Of a DNA stretch of 64,000 bases, positions 17,775 to 26,064 are shown piece after piece (the first letter of the stretch is position 1; each line of letters begins with the position of its first letter). This stretch comes from Devosia psychrophila (GTDB lineage: Bacteria; Pseudomonadota; Alphaproteobacteria; Rhizobiales; Devosiaceae), in assembly GCF_000971275.1 (NCBI RefSeq), contig NZ_LAPV01000084.1:1-64000 (forward strand). The letters are read 5' to 3'. The position numbers and the translations under genes are program-made. The notes beneath the pieces were generated by a model, which saw only the letters and a program-made list of their open reading frames with translations, was not told where the DNA came from and ran no database searches.

Positions 17775-18044
17775 ATGAGCAGTGAGTTGCGAGGGGTGTC
17801 GCATCAACTGATTGTAACGCGAAACGCTGCTGCCGATGGGACCGGCCGAGCGAGCCATTTGGAGGACAGCTTGGGAAAGCTCGTCAAATTCGATCAGCGG
17901 CCGCGCGCCGTCAAAGCCGGTGCATCACCAATGCCCGGCAAGGCCCAGATCTTGATTTTCACTGGGGTACGTTATGAACGTGGGACATTACAGCAGCCCA
18001 TTTCGGGGCTTGATCCTACGCGGCCCAAGCGCAAGCGTGGATAG
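17775..18044 (+). CDS. Small conserved-looking protein, unknown function
   Basis: An 89-residue reading frame beginning at an ATG 23 nt after the CtrA-like box. The C-terminal half (LVKFDQRPRAVKAG, then AQILIFTGVRYERG) resembles small basic proteins of unknown role seen in related Hyphomicrobiales, from memory. It overlaps the 5' part of the lipoprotein frame by 71 nt in another frame. If it is real, the lipoprotein may start later, at the GTG at 18037. No function can be assigned. Confidence 0.5.
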   Translation: MSSELRGVSHQLIVTRNAAADGTGRASHLEDSLGKLVKFDQRPRAVKAGASPMPGKAQILIFTGVRYERGTLQQPISGLDPTRPKRKRG

Positions 18045-18858
18045 ATTATTTCGCCTGACGACGGCGCTGGCTTTGGCCGCGTTGCTGGTTGCTTGTTCAC
18101 CCGTCGCGAGGCCGGTGGGGGATTTCGGCCGCGCGGCGCCCAGCTGGACCCATGACGCGGCCATGCCGGCGGCCGGCAATGCCGCTTCCAGCCTGCGTGG
18201 GGAGCCTGTCTCCAATTTCAACAAGACCGACCAGGAAGAGGAGATGCATGATCGCGTCTGGCGCTTCCTTGTTGCGGCGCATGCCAAGGACTGGGTGTTC
18301 GACAGCTCGGTGGAACTGCAGCGCACGCGGATCATCCCCCCCAACAAGGACCAGCACTACACGGTCGAACGCTACTATGCCTGGCTCAAGCGCACCGAGT
18401 ACCAGTCCTCGCGCACGCGCTATTCTGCGGTGGGCCGCCATATCGCGGCTGACATCGACACGCTGCCCACGACCTTTGCCGCGATCTGCGCGGTGATCGA
18501 GGTCGACCGGCAGCGGGCCGTGGCCTACTCCGGGTTGAGCAACGGATTGCCGCCGGCCATGGGCGACAATATGCGGGCCCGCAAATATGAGAACGACGCC
18601 TTCATCGCCTGGTTTGTCCGCGCCCTGAACTACCGCAATGACAGTTATGACTTCGCACTCGACAACCTGCTGGTGGAAACCCCGCATGAGCAATCGCTGG
18701 CGGTGGACGAGGCGCTGCGGCGTCTGTCGGCTTTCGTGGCGCGCGCCAATCGGTATGATTTCTGTGGCAATGGCACGGCTCACCTGACCGGCGGCGGTGT
18801 CGTCATACCGTCACGCTACCAACGTAGTGGCGATCAGGAGGTCGTGCTGCCCAAATAG
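17974..18858 (+). CDS. Predicted lipoprotein, unknown function
   Basis: Up to 294 residues. A hydrophobic signal segment TTALALAALLVACSP ends in the lipobox LVAC, so the mature protein is probably lipid-anchored in the envelope. The rest is a helical, charged domain with no known catalytic motif (for example VERYYAWLKRTEYQSSRTRY). The ATG at 17974 leaves an unusually long stretch before the signal segment; the GTG at 18037 gives a more normal one. The chrA gene follows 41 nt downstream on the same strand. Confidence 0.75.
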   Translation: MNVGHYSSPFRGLILRGPSASVDRLFRLTTALALAALLVACSPVARPVGDFGRAAPSWTHDAAMPAAGNAASSLRGEPVSNFNKTDQEEEMHDRVWRFLVAAHAKDWVFDSSVELQRTRIIPPNKDQHYTVERYYAWLKRTEYQSSRTRYSAVGRHIAADIDTLPTTFAAICAVIEVDRQRAVAYSGLSNGLPPAMGDNMRARKYENDAFIAWFVRALNYRNDSYDFALDNLLVETPHEQSLAVDEALRRLSAFVARANRYDFCGNGTAHLTGGGVVIPSRYQRSGDQEVVLPK

Positions 18859-18899
18859 AGCTTTAACACGCGCCGCAACAAGACCGAGCGGAGGGCAGG

Positions 18900-20093
18900 G
18901 TGAACGACATCGAGGTTCAGAAAAGCGGCAGTGCGGGCGAGGTGTTCCTCGCCTTCCTCAAGCTCGGGCTGACCTCGTTTGGCGGACCGATCGCGCACCT
19001 CGGCTATTTCCACGACGAAATCGTGACGCGCCGACGCTGGATCGGCGAAAGCGCCTATGGCGACCTGGTGGCACTGTGCCAGTTTTTGCCCGGGCCGGCT
19101 TCGAGCCAGGTTGGATTTGCGCTGGGCCTGTGGCGTGCCGGGCCGCTTGGCGCACTTGCCGCCTGGGCCGGATTTACCCTGCCTTCGGCGATCTTTCTCG
19201 TGCTGTTTGCGCTTGGCGCTGGCGCACTCGATGGGCCGGTGGCGCAGGGCGTGTTGCAGGGGCTCAAGATCGTGGCGGTTGCCGTAGTGGCCCAGGCGGT
19301 CTGGGGCATGGCGAGGAGCCTGACGCCGGACCTGCAACGCGCGGGCATCGCACTGGTGGCTATTGTCGTGGTAATCGCGTTGGCTGGATCGGCGGGGCAG
19401 GTGGTCGCCATCGTTTTCGGTGGTCTGGCAGGAGTGGTGCTGTGCCGCGGGCCGGCTATTCCGGTGACGCATGTGATGCGTTTTCCGGTCTCGCCGCTAG
19501 CCGGGGCGATTTGCCTGCTGGTGTTTGGCGTCTTGCTGGTCGGCCTGCCATTGCTGGCCACTGTCGGCGGGCAGGAAATCGTGCTTTTCGACGCTTTCTA
19601 TCGCGCCGGCGCCCTGGTGTTTGGCGGCGGCCATGTGGTGTTGCCGTTGCTCGATGCCGAGACCGTGGCGACTGGTTGGGTCAGCAAGGACAGCTTTCTC
19701 GCGGGCTATGGCGCGACACAGGCCATGCCGGGGCCGCTGTTCACCTTCGCTGCCTATCTCGGCACTGTCAGCAATGGCATTGCCGGGGCAGTCATAGCGC
19801 TGGTGGCGATCTTCCTGCCCGGGCTGCTATTGCTCGTGGGCACACTGCCCTTCTGGGACGGACTGCGTGGCAAGCCCATGGCTCAAGCTGCAATGCGCGG
19901 CGCCAATGCTGCCGTGGTCGGTATTCTGGCGGCCGCCCTCTATGACCCGGTCTGGACCAACGCCATTCTAGGACCGATTGATATCGCACTGGCCGTGGCA
20001 GGCTTTGTCGCACTGGTATTGTGGAAGGTGCCGCCCTGGATTGTAGTGTTCGCGCTGGCGCTCGGCGGTGGCGCCCTAGGCTTGATGCGGTAA
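18900..20093 (+). CDS. chrA: Chromate transporter ChrA, two-domain form
   Basis: A 397-residue membrane protein of the CHR family, which exports chromate. Two homologous halves each carry the signature: FLKLGLTSFGGPIAHLGYF with CQFLPGPASSQVG in the first, and FYRAGALVFGGGHVVLPLL with GYGATQAMPGPLFTFAAYLG in the second. GGAGGG is well placed before the GTG at 18900. No chrB regulator is adjacent, so the inducer is unclear. Confidence 0.95.
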   Translation: MNDIEVQKSGSAGEVFLAFLKLGLTSFGGPIAHLGYFHDEIVTRRRWIGESAYGDLVALCQFLPGPASSQVGFALGLWRAGPLGALAAWAGFTLPSAIFLVLFALGAGALDGPVAQGVLQGLKIVAVAVVAQAVWGMARSLTPDLQRAGIALVAIVVVIALAGSAGQVVAIVFGGLAGVVLCRGPAIPVTHVMRFPVSPLAGAICLLVFGVLLVGLPLLATVGGQEIVLFDAFYRAGALVFGGGHVVLPLLDAETVATGWVSKDSFLAGYGATQAMPGPLFTFAAYLGTVSNGIAGAVIALVAIFLPGLLLLVGTLPFWDGLRGKPMAQAAMRGANAAVVGILAAALYDPVWTNAILGPIDIALAVAGFVALVLWKVPPWIVVFALALGGGALGLMR

Positions 20094-20202
20094 CATACCG
20101 CCCTGTCGGGAAAGTGGGCGCGTGGTGAATATTTGCGCCGCGCAGCAGCATGACAAGCGCTGGCCGCCGGGTTAGTCTGTGTCGGGACCGCATCGGATTG
20201 CC

Positions 20203-21375
20203 ATGAGCCACGATTTCCAAACCGACATCGACGCCGTGGCCCGTATCGACGCGGTCAACACGATCCTCAACGTGATTTGCCAGACCACCGGCATGGGCTT
20301 CGCCGCCGTGGCGCGAGTCACGGAGGACCGCTGGATTGTCTGCCAGGTGCTGGACAAGATCGACTTCGGCCTGGCACCCGGCGGCGAACTTGAGTTGGTG
20401 AGCACCATCTGCAACGATATCCGCGATAGCGGAAAGGCCGTGGTGATCGACCATGTGGCGGAGGATGAGGCTTTCCGCACGCACCGTTCGCCGCTGCAAT
20501 ACGGCTTTCAGTCCTATATTTCGATGCCTATCGTGCGGCAGGACGGCTCGTTGTTCGGCACGCTTTGCGCCATCGATCCAAACCCGGCCAAGCTGAACAA
20601 TCCGGTCACAATCGGCATGTTCGAGATGTTTGCGCAGCTCATTTCGGCACAACTGGACTCGGTGGACAACGTTTCGTTGGCCCGGGCCGGCCTGGCCAGC
20701 GAACGCCAGATGGCCGAATTGCGCGAGCAGTTCATCGGCGTACTGGGACACGACCTGCGCAATCCGCTGGCTGCCATTGGCTCAGGCACCAACATGTTGC
20801 TTAAGACCCCGCTCGACGACAAGGCGACGCGCATCGTCACCCTGATGCAAGGCGCCGTCGTGCGCATGGAATCGCTGATCAGCAATGTAATGGACTTCGC
20901 CAGCGGCCACCTGGGCAGTGGTATCGAGCTCGCCAAGGTGCGCGGCGATATGCGGCCGGCGCTGCTGCAGGTGATCGAAGAACTGCGCCTCGCCAATCCC
21001 GACCGCGAAATCCTGGCGCGGATCGATTGCGAAACGCCGGTGCATGCAGATCCTGTTCGGGTGGCGCAGCTATTTTCCAACCTCCTGGCAAATGCGCTGA
21101 CCCACGGCGCGCCGGAGCTGCCAGTCGAAGTCGAGGCTAGCGCCAATGGCGGCAGTTTCCTGCTGTCGATCGTCAACGGCGGCGAGGCAATTCCCGCCCA
21201 TTTGCATGCCGAGCTGTTTCAGCCCTTTTCACGCCCCTCGGGCAGCGCTGGCCGGTCCGGTCTGGGGCTTGGTCTCTACATTGCCAGCCAGATCGCCGAG
21301 GCGCATGGCGGGACCATCGCGGTCAGTTCCACCGCGGATGAGACCCGCTTCACCTTCAGCATGCCGACCGGCTAG
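20203..21375 (+). CDS. GAF-domain soluble sensor histidine kinase
   Basis: A protein of about 390 residues with no membrane segments. An N-terminal GAF domain (about 15-160) senses a small ligand, light or redox state. A HisKA domain follows with the phosphoacceptor His in GVLGHDLRNPLAAIGSG near residue 183, then an HATPase domain with SNLLANALTHG and SGLGLGLYIASQI. The GAF domain resembles the phytochrome-related group, but no chromophore Cys can be asserted. The ATG at 20203 is preferred to the upstream in-frame GTG at 20179. No cognate response regulator adjoins it. It is convergent with the DUF1254 gene, overlapping by 4 nt. Confidence 0.88.
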   Translation: MSHDFQTDIDAVARIDAVNTILNVICQTTGMGFAAVARVTEDRWIVCQVLDKIDFGLAPGGELELVSTICNDIRDSGKAVVIDHVAEDEAFRTHRSPLQYGFQSYISMPIVRQDGSLFGTLCAIDPNPAKLNNPVTIGMFEMFAQLISAQLDSVDNVSLARAGLASERQMAELREQFIGVLGHDLRNPLAAIGSGTNMLLKTPLDDKATRIVTLMQGAVVRMESLISNVMDFASGHLGSGIELAKVRGDMRPALLQVIEELRLANPDREILARIDCETPVHADPVRVAQLFSNLLANALTHGAPELPVEVEASANGGSFLLSIVNGGEAIPAHLHAELFQPFSRPSGSAGRSGLGLGLYIASQIAEAHGGTIAVSSTADETRFTFSMPTG

Positions 21376-21917
21376 GGCCGCGTACCGCAGGTCACATTGG
21401 CCAACGACCGTTCGAACCGCCCCCGTACCACGTCATGAGGCGGGGCCAGGCGCACCAGGACGAGCAGCTTGTCGCTGGTGGATTCGACGACCAGCAGGCC
21501 TTCTGCGACATCGAGCTGCTGCTGCGCCAGCAGGCGCGTTTGGCTGGCGTTGAAAATGCCGAGATCCAGCACCTGACCGATGCCGTCGCGATTGGTGGTC
21601 GAGTAGGCGATAATGCCGGACTGGTTGAACAAGGCCACTGACCAGAATGCATCGGGCAGGGTGCCTTTGACATAGGCCGGACCCTGGCTGAGATCGACGC
21701 GGCAGAGGCCATAGACCAGCTCGGGATCGAGACCGAGTGGATTGGCCTCGCCTGCCTTTACCGGGGGCAGGATCGCCATGCGATTGTCGGTATCGATCTC
21801 GGCCACGCGGGTCCAGACCGACTGCTCGGCCAAAGCCGGCAGCATCAGAATGACGAAAATGTGGATGATGCCGCCGAGCACGGCGCCGGCAACCAGCCAA
21901 AGTAGGGGCCGGATCAT
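21372..21917 (-). CDS. DUF1254 family membrane-anchored protein
   Basis: A 181-residue protein with one N-terminal membrane segment (PLLWLVAGAVLGGIIHIFVI) and a periplasmic domain containing DPELVYGLCRVDLSQGPAYV. It fits the short DUF1254 proteins of Hyphomicrobiales, which correspond to one half of the longer DUF1254-DUF1214 proteins of other bacteria. It overlaps the upstream DUF1214 gene by 4 nt (ATGA), so the two halves are probably made together. The function is unknown. Confidence 0.8.
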   Translation of the reverse strand: MIRPLLWLVAGAVLGGIIHIFVILMLPALAEQSVWTRVAEIDTDNRMAILPPVKAGEANPLGLDPELVYGLCRVDLSQGPAYVKGTLPDAFWSVALFNQSGIIAYSTTNRDGIGQVLDLGIFNASQTRLLAQQQLDVAEGLLVVESTSDKLLVLVRLAPPHDVVRGRFERSLANVTCGTRP

Positions 21918-22486
21918 GCGCAGTCTCCGCGCAGGATCACCGGCATGGATTCGTCGCTTGAGAAGCCTGAAAACACGGCGGTGTCGTAGAGGCTGAGCAC
22001 GAGTTTGAATGAGCCTTCGCCGGTCAATTCGAGCCAGTTGCCCGGCATCAGCCGCGTGCCGATATTGATCTGGATGTCGCCCTCGTTGGTGCGCACGATA
22101 TTGGCGCTGTGCATGGCGGGCGCCACGTCGGGGGCAGCGATGTTGACGCCTGCGTCGTCGAGCGCAACCAGCGTCCAGAACGTGGCGAGCGGCGTCTTGC
22201 CCTGCACACTATAGCTGCAATCGCGGCTAAGCGCCTGCCCGTCGCTGTCGCTGGTGGCGGTGAACTGCAGGCCCTCAGCCTGGCCAAGTTCGAAGGCGGC
22301 AGTACGGGCCAGATGGCCGCGTGTGTAGGGATTGGGGGCGCTTGCGCCGACATCGGGCCAGGCGTGCCATGGGCCAACCTGCGCCACGCCGAATAGCCGC
22401 CCGTCGGTCAGGGCGTAATAGCTCAAGCCGAAGCCCACAACCAAGGCCACGGCGATCATCATCAAAAGGTAGAAGACGAAGCGCAC
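21914..22486 (-). CDS. DUF1214 family membrane-anchored protein
   Basis: A 190-residue protein with an N-terminal membrane segment (MMIAVALVVGFGLSYYAL) and a beta-rich periplasmic domain with WHAWPDVGASAPNPYTRGH and the ending GNWLELTGEGSFKLVLSLYD, typical of DUF1214. It is the upstream partner of the DUF1254 gene. The split into two genes is usual in this order. The role is unknown; an envelope location is inferred from the anchor. Confidence 0.85.
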   Translation of the reverse strand: MRFVFYLLMMIAVALVVGFGLSYYALTDGRLFGVAQVGPWHAWPDVGASAPNPYTRGHLARTAAFELGQAEGLQFTATSDSDGQALSRDCSYSVQGKTPLATFWTLVALDDAGVNIAAPDVAPAMHSANIVRTNEGDIQINIGTRLMPGNWLELTGEGSFKLVLSLYDTAVFSGFSSDESMPVILRGDCA

Positions 22487-22604
22487 TGGTCAGTGGCTCT
22501 GGCAGGCGATGAGTGACATGGGCGGCGAAACCTGCGCGCGAAATGGCTGCCCAAGCCTATAGCAAGGGGGGCAAGTGTTCGGAAGGGCGAAGGTGCCGCT
22601 CCGG

Positions 22605-22946
22605 CTAAACGAGATCGTCGATGGTGACGCGCAATGCCTCGGCGAGCTTGCGCATGGTTTCGATGGAGCCATTGCTGCGCTTGGCTTCGATGTCGGCGAT
22701 CTGGACACGATTGACGCCCGCGGCGATAGCAAGGGACGACTGCGTCATGCCCCGGAAGTCGCGATAGACCCGAAGCGGGCTCTCGCCATCGATCATGCGA
22801 TTGACAAATTCGGACGGGATGAGTTCCTCTCGCCCAGAAGCCAGGTCCGCTTTGATGCGATTGTAGGCCGCGATGTCCGCCAAATCCTCGGCAGCCTCGC
22901 GCAGGCGCTCATATTCTTCGCGCGGTATCGTCACCATCTCGTTCAT
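22605..22946 (-). CDS. HTH antitoxin of a type II toxin-antitoxin pair
   Basis: A 113-residue protein with two parts. The N-terminal half (MVTIPREEYERLREAAEDLA) resembles the dimerisation region of Phd/YefM antitoxins. The C-terminal half is an XRE-type helix-turn-helix with GMTQSSLAIAAGVNRVQIAD near residues 66-85. Such antitoxins bind and neutralise the toxin and repress their own promoter. The ATG overlaps the toxin stop (TAATG), and toxin precedes antitoxin, the HigBA-like order. Twin palindromes upstream of the toxin are the likely operator. Confidence 0.88.
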   Translation of the reverse strand: MNEMVTIPREEYERLREAAEDLADIAAYNRIKADLASGREELIPSEFVNRMIDGESPLRVYRDFRGMTQSSLAIAAGVNRVQIADIEAKRSNGSIETMRKLAEALRVTIDDLV

Positions 22947-23215
22947 TACTGGCCTCCTTCAACATGGGCTCTGCCTCTGGGGGCGACTTTCAGAACCTCG
23001 AGGACGGCACCGTCTTCGATGATAACGCGCCAATCCCCGATACGAAGCCTAATCCAACTGCTGCCATGCAAGGCCATGACATTGTTCGCCTGTGATGCAG
23101 GAACGGAAGCATATTCGACTATCTTGCCGCGTATGAGCGCAGCCGTAGTCGTCGGCATTCTGCTCAATGCCCGTGCCGCTGCCTTCGTGTAGGTGATCTG
23201 CTTCACAGCAGGCAT
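22946..23215 (-). CDS. RelE/ParE-family toxin
   Basis: An 89-residue basic protein with the RelE/ParE fold pattern: an N-terminal strand and helix (TKAAARALSRMPTTTAALI), then strands ending in HGSSWIRLRIGDWRVIIED, the typical LxGxxxxRxRxGDxRxxY-type core, and a C-terminal strand LEVLKVAPRGRAH. Family members cleave ribosome-bound mRNA (RelE/HigB) or poison gyrase (ParE); the sequence does not decide which. The first gene of the pair, it starts with ATG at 23215, immediately after the twin palindrome. Confidence 0.88.
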   Translation of the reverse strand: MPAVKQITYTKAAARALSRMPTTTAALIRGKIVEYASVPASQANNVMALHGSSWIRLRIGDWRVIIEDGAVLEVLKVAPRGRAHVEGGQ

Positions 23216-23217
23216 AT

Positions 23218-23250
23218 GTAGTTTAAAGCTACGATGTAGTCAACAACTAC
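23218..23250. promoter_or_regulatory. Twin GTAG-N7-CTAC palindromes, probable toxin-antitoxin operator
   Basis: Two 15-nt palindromes, GTAGTTTAAAGCTAC (23218-23232) and GTAGTCAACAACTAC (23236-23250), are 18 bp apart start to start, within two turns of DNA. They lie directly upstream of the toxin ATG, and the second overlaps the stop codon of the penicillin-binding protein gene. The arrangement fits cooperative binding by the HTH antitoxin. Confidence 0.7.
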
Positions 23251-25427
23251 AGCCCCTGCGTCGTCGCCGCGGTCACACTCGCCTGATTGCGCGGCGCTGC
23301 AGACGCCCCGATCGTGGCGGCAAGCCTGTCGGCGAGGTCGACGAGTTTGCGGGCGGCGCCGGGGGTTAGGCTTGGGGGCCGCTGCACGATCTCTTCTTCA
23401 ACGGCAGGATCGGTTTCGGCGACTATGGCGGGCTCGATAGCGAAATCGACGCCGAACACCGGCTGGATTTCGACACCGGTATGGGCATAGGCCATGAATT
23501 TCTGCCAGGCGATGGCGGGCAGGGTGCCGCCTGTCAGATTGTTGGTCGGGTGATAATCATCGTTGCCGAACCACACCGCGGCGACGTAGTTGCCGGTGAA
23601 ACCGCAGAACCACGCGTCGCGATAGGATGACGTGGTCCCCGACTTGCCGACCACCGGGACGCCCGGCACATCGGCCCGGCGTCCCGTTCCGCCGGTGACC
23701 ACGCCACGCAGCATGGAATTCATGTTGGCAACTGTTGTGTCACTGAGAATGCGTTCGCGCGGGGCATCGGGATCGAGATCAAAGACATTCTCGCCGCTGA
23801 GCGTGGTCATGCGGGTAATTCCATACGCTGGGGTCTTGAGGCCGTGGTTGGCCAGCACGGCGTAGGACGAGGTCATGTCCAGCACCGAAACCGAGGCGAC
23901 GCCCAACGCCAGCGAACGGGTGACCGGGTAATCGGCCTGCAAGCCCATGCGATGGCTGAGGGCGGCAATGGTGTCGCGGCCAGTCTTGATCGACAGCGTC
24001 ACCGGCACGGTATTGAGCGATTGCGCGAAAGCGCTAGCCAGCGTCACCGAGCCCTTGTAGCTGCGGCCGTAGTTCTGCGGGCACCAGTCGCCAATACAGA
24101 CCGGACGGTCGGTAATCATGTCGGACGGCGTCAGGCCGAGCTGCTCGAAGGCTTCGGAATAGACGAAAATCTTGTAGGCCGATCCGGGCTGTCGGGTGGA
24201 GACAATGGCGCGGTTGAACTGGCTTTTGCCGTAATCAGTGCCGCCGACCATGGCGCGGATGGCGCCGACCGTATCGGTAACCACCATGGCGGCCTGGGTC
24301 ACGTCGTATTGCTCACCCTGTTCGCGCACGGTCGAGACCACGGCCTCTTCGGCGAACTTCTGCAGGGTGGTATCGATCGTGGTGCGGACCACAAAATTGT
24401 TGGTGGTGTGCAGGCTGGATTCGATCAGCGTCTTTGACTGCTCGAAGGCCCAATCGAGGAAGTAGTTCGGCGAATTGGCATCGGCAGCACGGCTGACCGG
24501 AGTGGCCGGATGACGGCGCGCAGCGGTGACCTGGCCCTCGGTGAGGAAGCCGGCCGCCACCATGTTGGACAGCACCACATTGGCGCGGCCGCGGGCGGCG
24601 GCAAGGTCGATATGCGGCGCCCAACGGCCCGGCGCCTTGTAAAGGCCCGACAGCATGGCGGCCTCGGCAAGGGAAACGTCCTGGATGCGCTTGCCGAAAT
24701 AATAGTCGGCTGCGGCGACCACGCCGAAGTTGCCGCCGCCCATATAGGCGCGGTCGAGATAGAGCTTGAAGATATCGTCCTTGCTGTAGTGCCATTCGAG
24801 CCAGACCGACAGGAAGGCTTCGACGATCTTGCGCTCGATGGTGCGCTCGGAGGAAAGGAACAGTTGCTTGGCCAATTGCTGGGTAATGGAGGAGCCGCCG
24901 TGGAGGCTCGTCTCGCCCTGCGCATTGGTCAGCAATGCGCGCAAAGTGCCCAGTACGTCGATGCCGAAATGCTCGTAGAAGCGCCGGTCCTCGGTGGCGA
25001 GTGTCGCCTTGAGCAGGTAGTCGGGCATATCGGCCAGAGGCACGGAATCATCGGAGCGAATGCCGCGCCGGCCGATCTCTGTGCCGAAGCGGTCGTGGAA
25101 CACCACGGAATAATCTTCGGCCTTGTTGAACTCCCCCGATGCGGTGACGTCGAAGGCCGGCATAGCCAGGGCCACCAGCAAAACGCAGCCGAGGGCGAGG
25201 AAAGAAAATCCGTCGCTGACCACTTCTACCACGACCCGCTTGAAGCCGGCGACGTGGAAGATCGACATGAAATCCTGGAAGCGCGTATAGCCGCTGCCGA
25301 GCGATTGCCAAAATTCGTAGAGCGAGGAATCGAGCCACGCATCGGCCGCCAGCATGCCGCCGGATTTTTTGCGTTTCTCTTTGGTATAGAACGGATCCTG
25401 CACCAGATATCCCCGGGTAAGCTTCAC
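23247..25427 (-). CDS. Class A penicillin-binding protein (transglycosylase/transpeptidase)
   Basis: A 726-residue bifunctional cell-wall synthase. A cytoplasmic tail (about 1-70) and one membrane segment (about 73-92) precede a GT51 glycosyltransferase domain with ATEDRRFYEHFGID (catalytic Glu near 147) and GGSSITQQLAKQLF. The transpeptidase domain has the SxxK motif in RQPGSAYKIFVY near residue 414, the SxN motif in FAQSLNTVPV and the KTG-type motif in VVGKSGTTSSYRD near 595. It resembles the PBP1A-like enzymes of Rhizobiales with a long N-terminal tail. The start is GTG at 25427. The toxin gene begins 31 nt downstream. Confidence 0.93.
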   Translation of the reverse strand: MKLTRGYLVQDPFYTKEKRKKSGGMLAADAWLDSSLYEFWQSLGSGYTRFQDFMSIFHVAGFKRVVVEVVSDGFSFLALGCVLLVALAMPAFDVTASGEFNKAEDYSVVFHDRFGTEIGRRGIRSDDSVPLADMPDYLLKATLATEDRRFYEHFGIDVLGTLRALLTNAQGETSLHGGSSITQQLAKQLFLSSERTIERKIVEAFLSVWLEWHYSKDDIFKLYLDRAYMGGGNFGVVAAADYYFGKRIQDVSLAEAAMLSGLYKAPGRWAPHIDLAAARGRANVVLSNMVAAGFLTEGQVTAARRHPATPVSRAADANSPNYFLDWAFEQSKTLIESSLHTTNNFVVRTTIDTTLQKFAEEAVVSTVREQGEQYDVTQAAMVVTDTVGAIRAMVGGTDYGKSQFNRAIVSTRQPGSAYKIFVYSEAFEQLGLTPSDMITDRPVCIGDWCPQNYGRSYKGSVTLASAFAQSLNTVPVTLSIKTGRDTIAALSHRMGLQADYPVTRSLALGVASVSVLDMTSSYAVLANHGLKTPAYGITRMTTLSGENVFDLDPDAPRERILSDTTVANMNSMLRGVVTGGTGRRADVPGVPVVGKSGTTSSYRDAWFCGFTGNYVAAVWFGNDDYHPTNNLTGGTLPAIAWQKFMAYAHTGVEIQPVFGVDFAIEPAIVAETDPAVEEEIVQRPPSLTPGAARKLVDLADRLAATIGASAAPRNQASVTAATTQGL

Positions 25428-25537
25428 GGACTGTTGTGCGTACGCGGCGGCGAAAGCAACACAATCGCTGGAATATGATTGCGCTCTGCTCGCGACAAGG
25501 GCAAACCGGCAACAGAGCTAGCAGACCTCAGGTTAAG

Positions 25538-25993
25538 ATGGCCTTTTGGGACGAGAAATCCCTGGACGAAATGACCGACGCGGAGTGGGAAGCCCTCTGC
25601 GACGGCTGTGGTCGCTGCTGCCTGATCAAGCTCGAAGACGAGGACAGCGGCACCCTCATCACCTCCGACGTCCGCTGCCAGTTGCTGGATGGCGATACCT
25701 GCGCTTGTACCGATTATCCGGGGCGGCAGGCCAAGGTGCCGGATTGCATCAAGCTGACGCCGCAGAATGTGGGTGAAATCAAGTGGATACCGGTCACCTG
25801 CGCTTATCGCCGGCTAGCCGAAGGCAAGGGCCTGGCATGGTGGCACCCGCTGATTTCAGGCGACCCGCAGACGGTTATTGACGTTGGCGTATCGGCGCGC
25901 GGACGCACCTTTGCCGAACTCGATATCGCCCCCGATAAATGGGAAGAACACGCCGTAGACTGGCCCGAATGGGAGCCGCCTGAACAACTCTAA
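25538..25993 (+). CDS. YcgN-family cysteine-cluster protein
   Basis: A 151-residue soluble protein of the UPF0260/YcgN family. The cysteine cluster is plain: CDGCGRCCLIK near residues 21-31, later CQLLDGDTCACTDYPGR, PDCIKLTP and VTCAYR, a pattern that suggests metal or Fe-S binding. The molecular role is not established. The reading frame extends upstream, but the ATG at 25538 gives the family-typical MAFWDEKSLDEMTDAEWE start. It is divergent from the penicillin-binding protein gene. Confidence 0.9.
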   Translation: MAFWDEKSLDEMTDAEWEALCDGCGRCCLIKLEDEDSGTLITSDVRCQLLDGDTCACTDYPGRQAKVPDCIKLTPQNVGEIKWIPVTCAYRRLAEGKGLAWWHPLISGDPQTVIDVGVSARGRTFAELDIAPDKWEEHAVDWPEWEPPEQL

Positions 25994-25998
25994 GTGAA

Positions 25999-26015
25999 TT
26001 TACCATCTGTTAACC
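25999..26015 (+). promoter_or_regulatory. CtrA-like box TTTA-N7-TTAACC
   Basis: TTTA (25999-26002), a 7-nt spacer and TTAACC (26010-26015) match the CtrA consensus TTAA-N7-TTAAC with one mismatch. It lies 50 nt before the start codon of the GGDEF-like gene, a usual place for an activator or repressor site. Confidence 0.5.
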
Positions 26016-26064
26016 ATCTCATGGCCAGATCACGACGTGTGCGAGCCTAGGATGGGCGACGATC

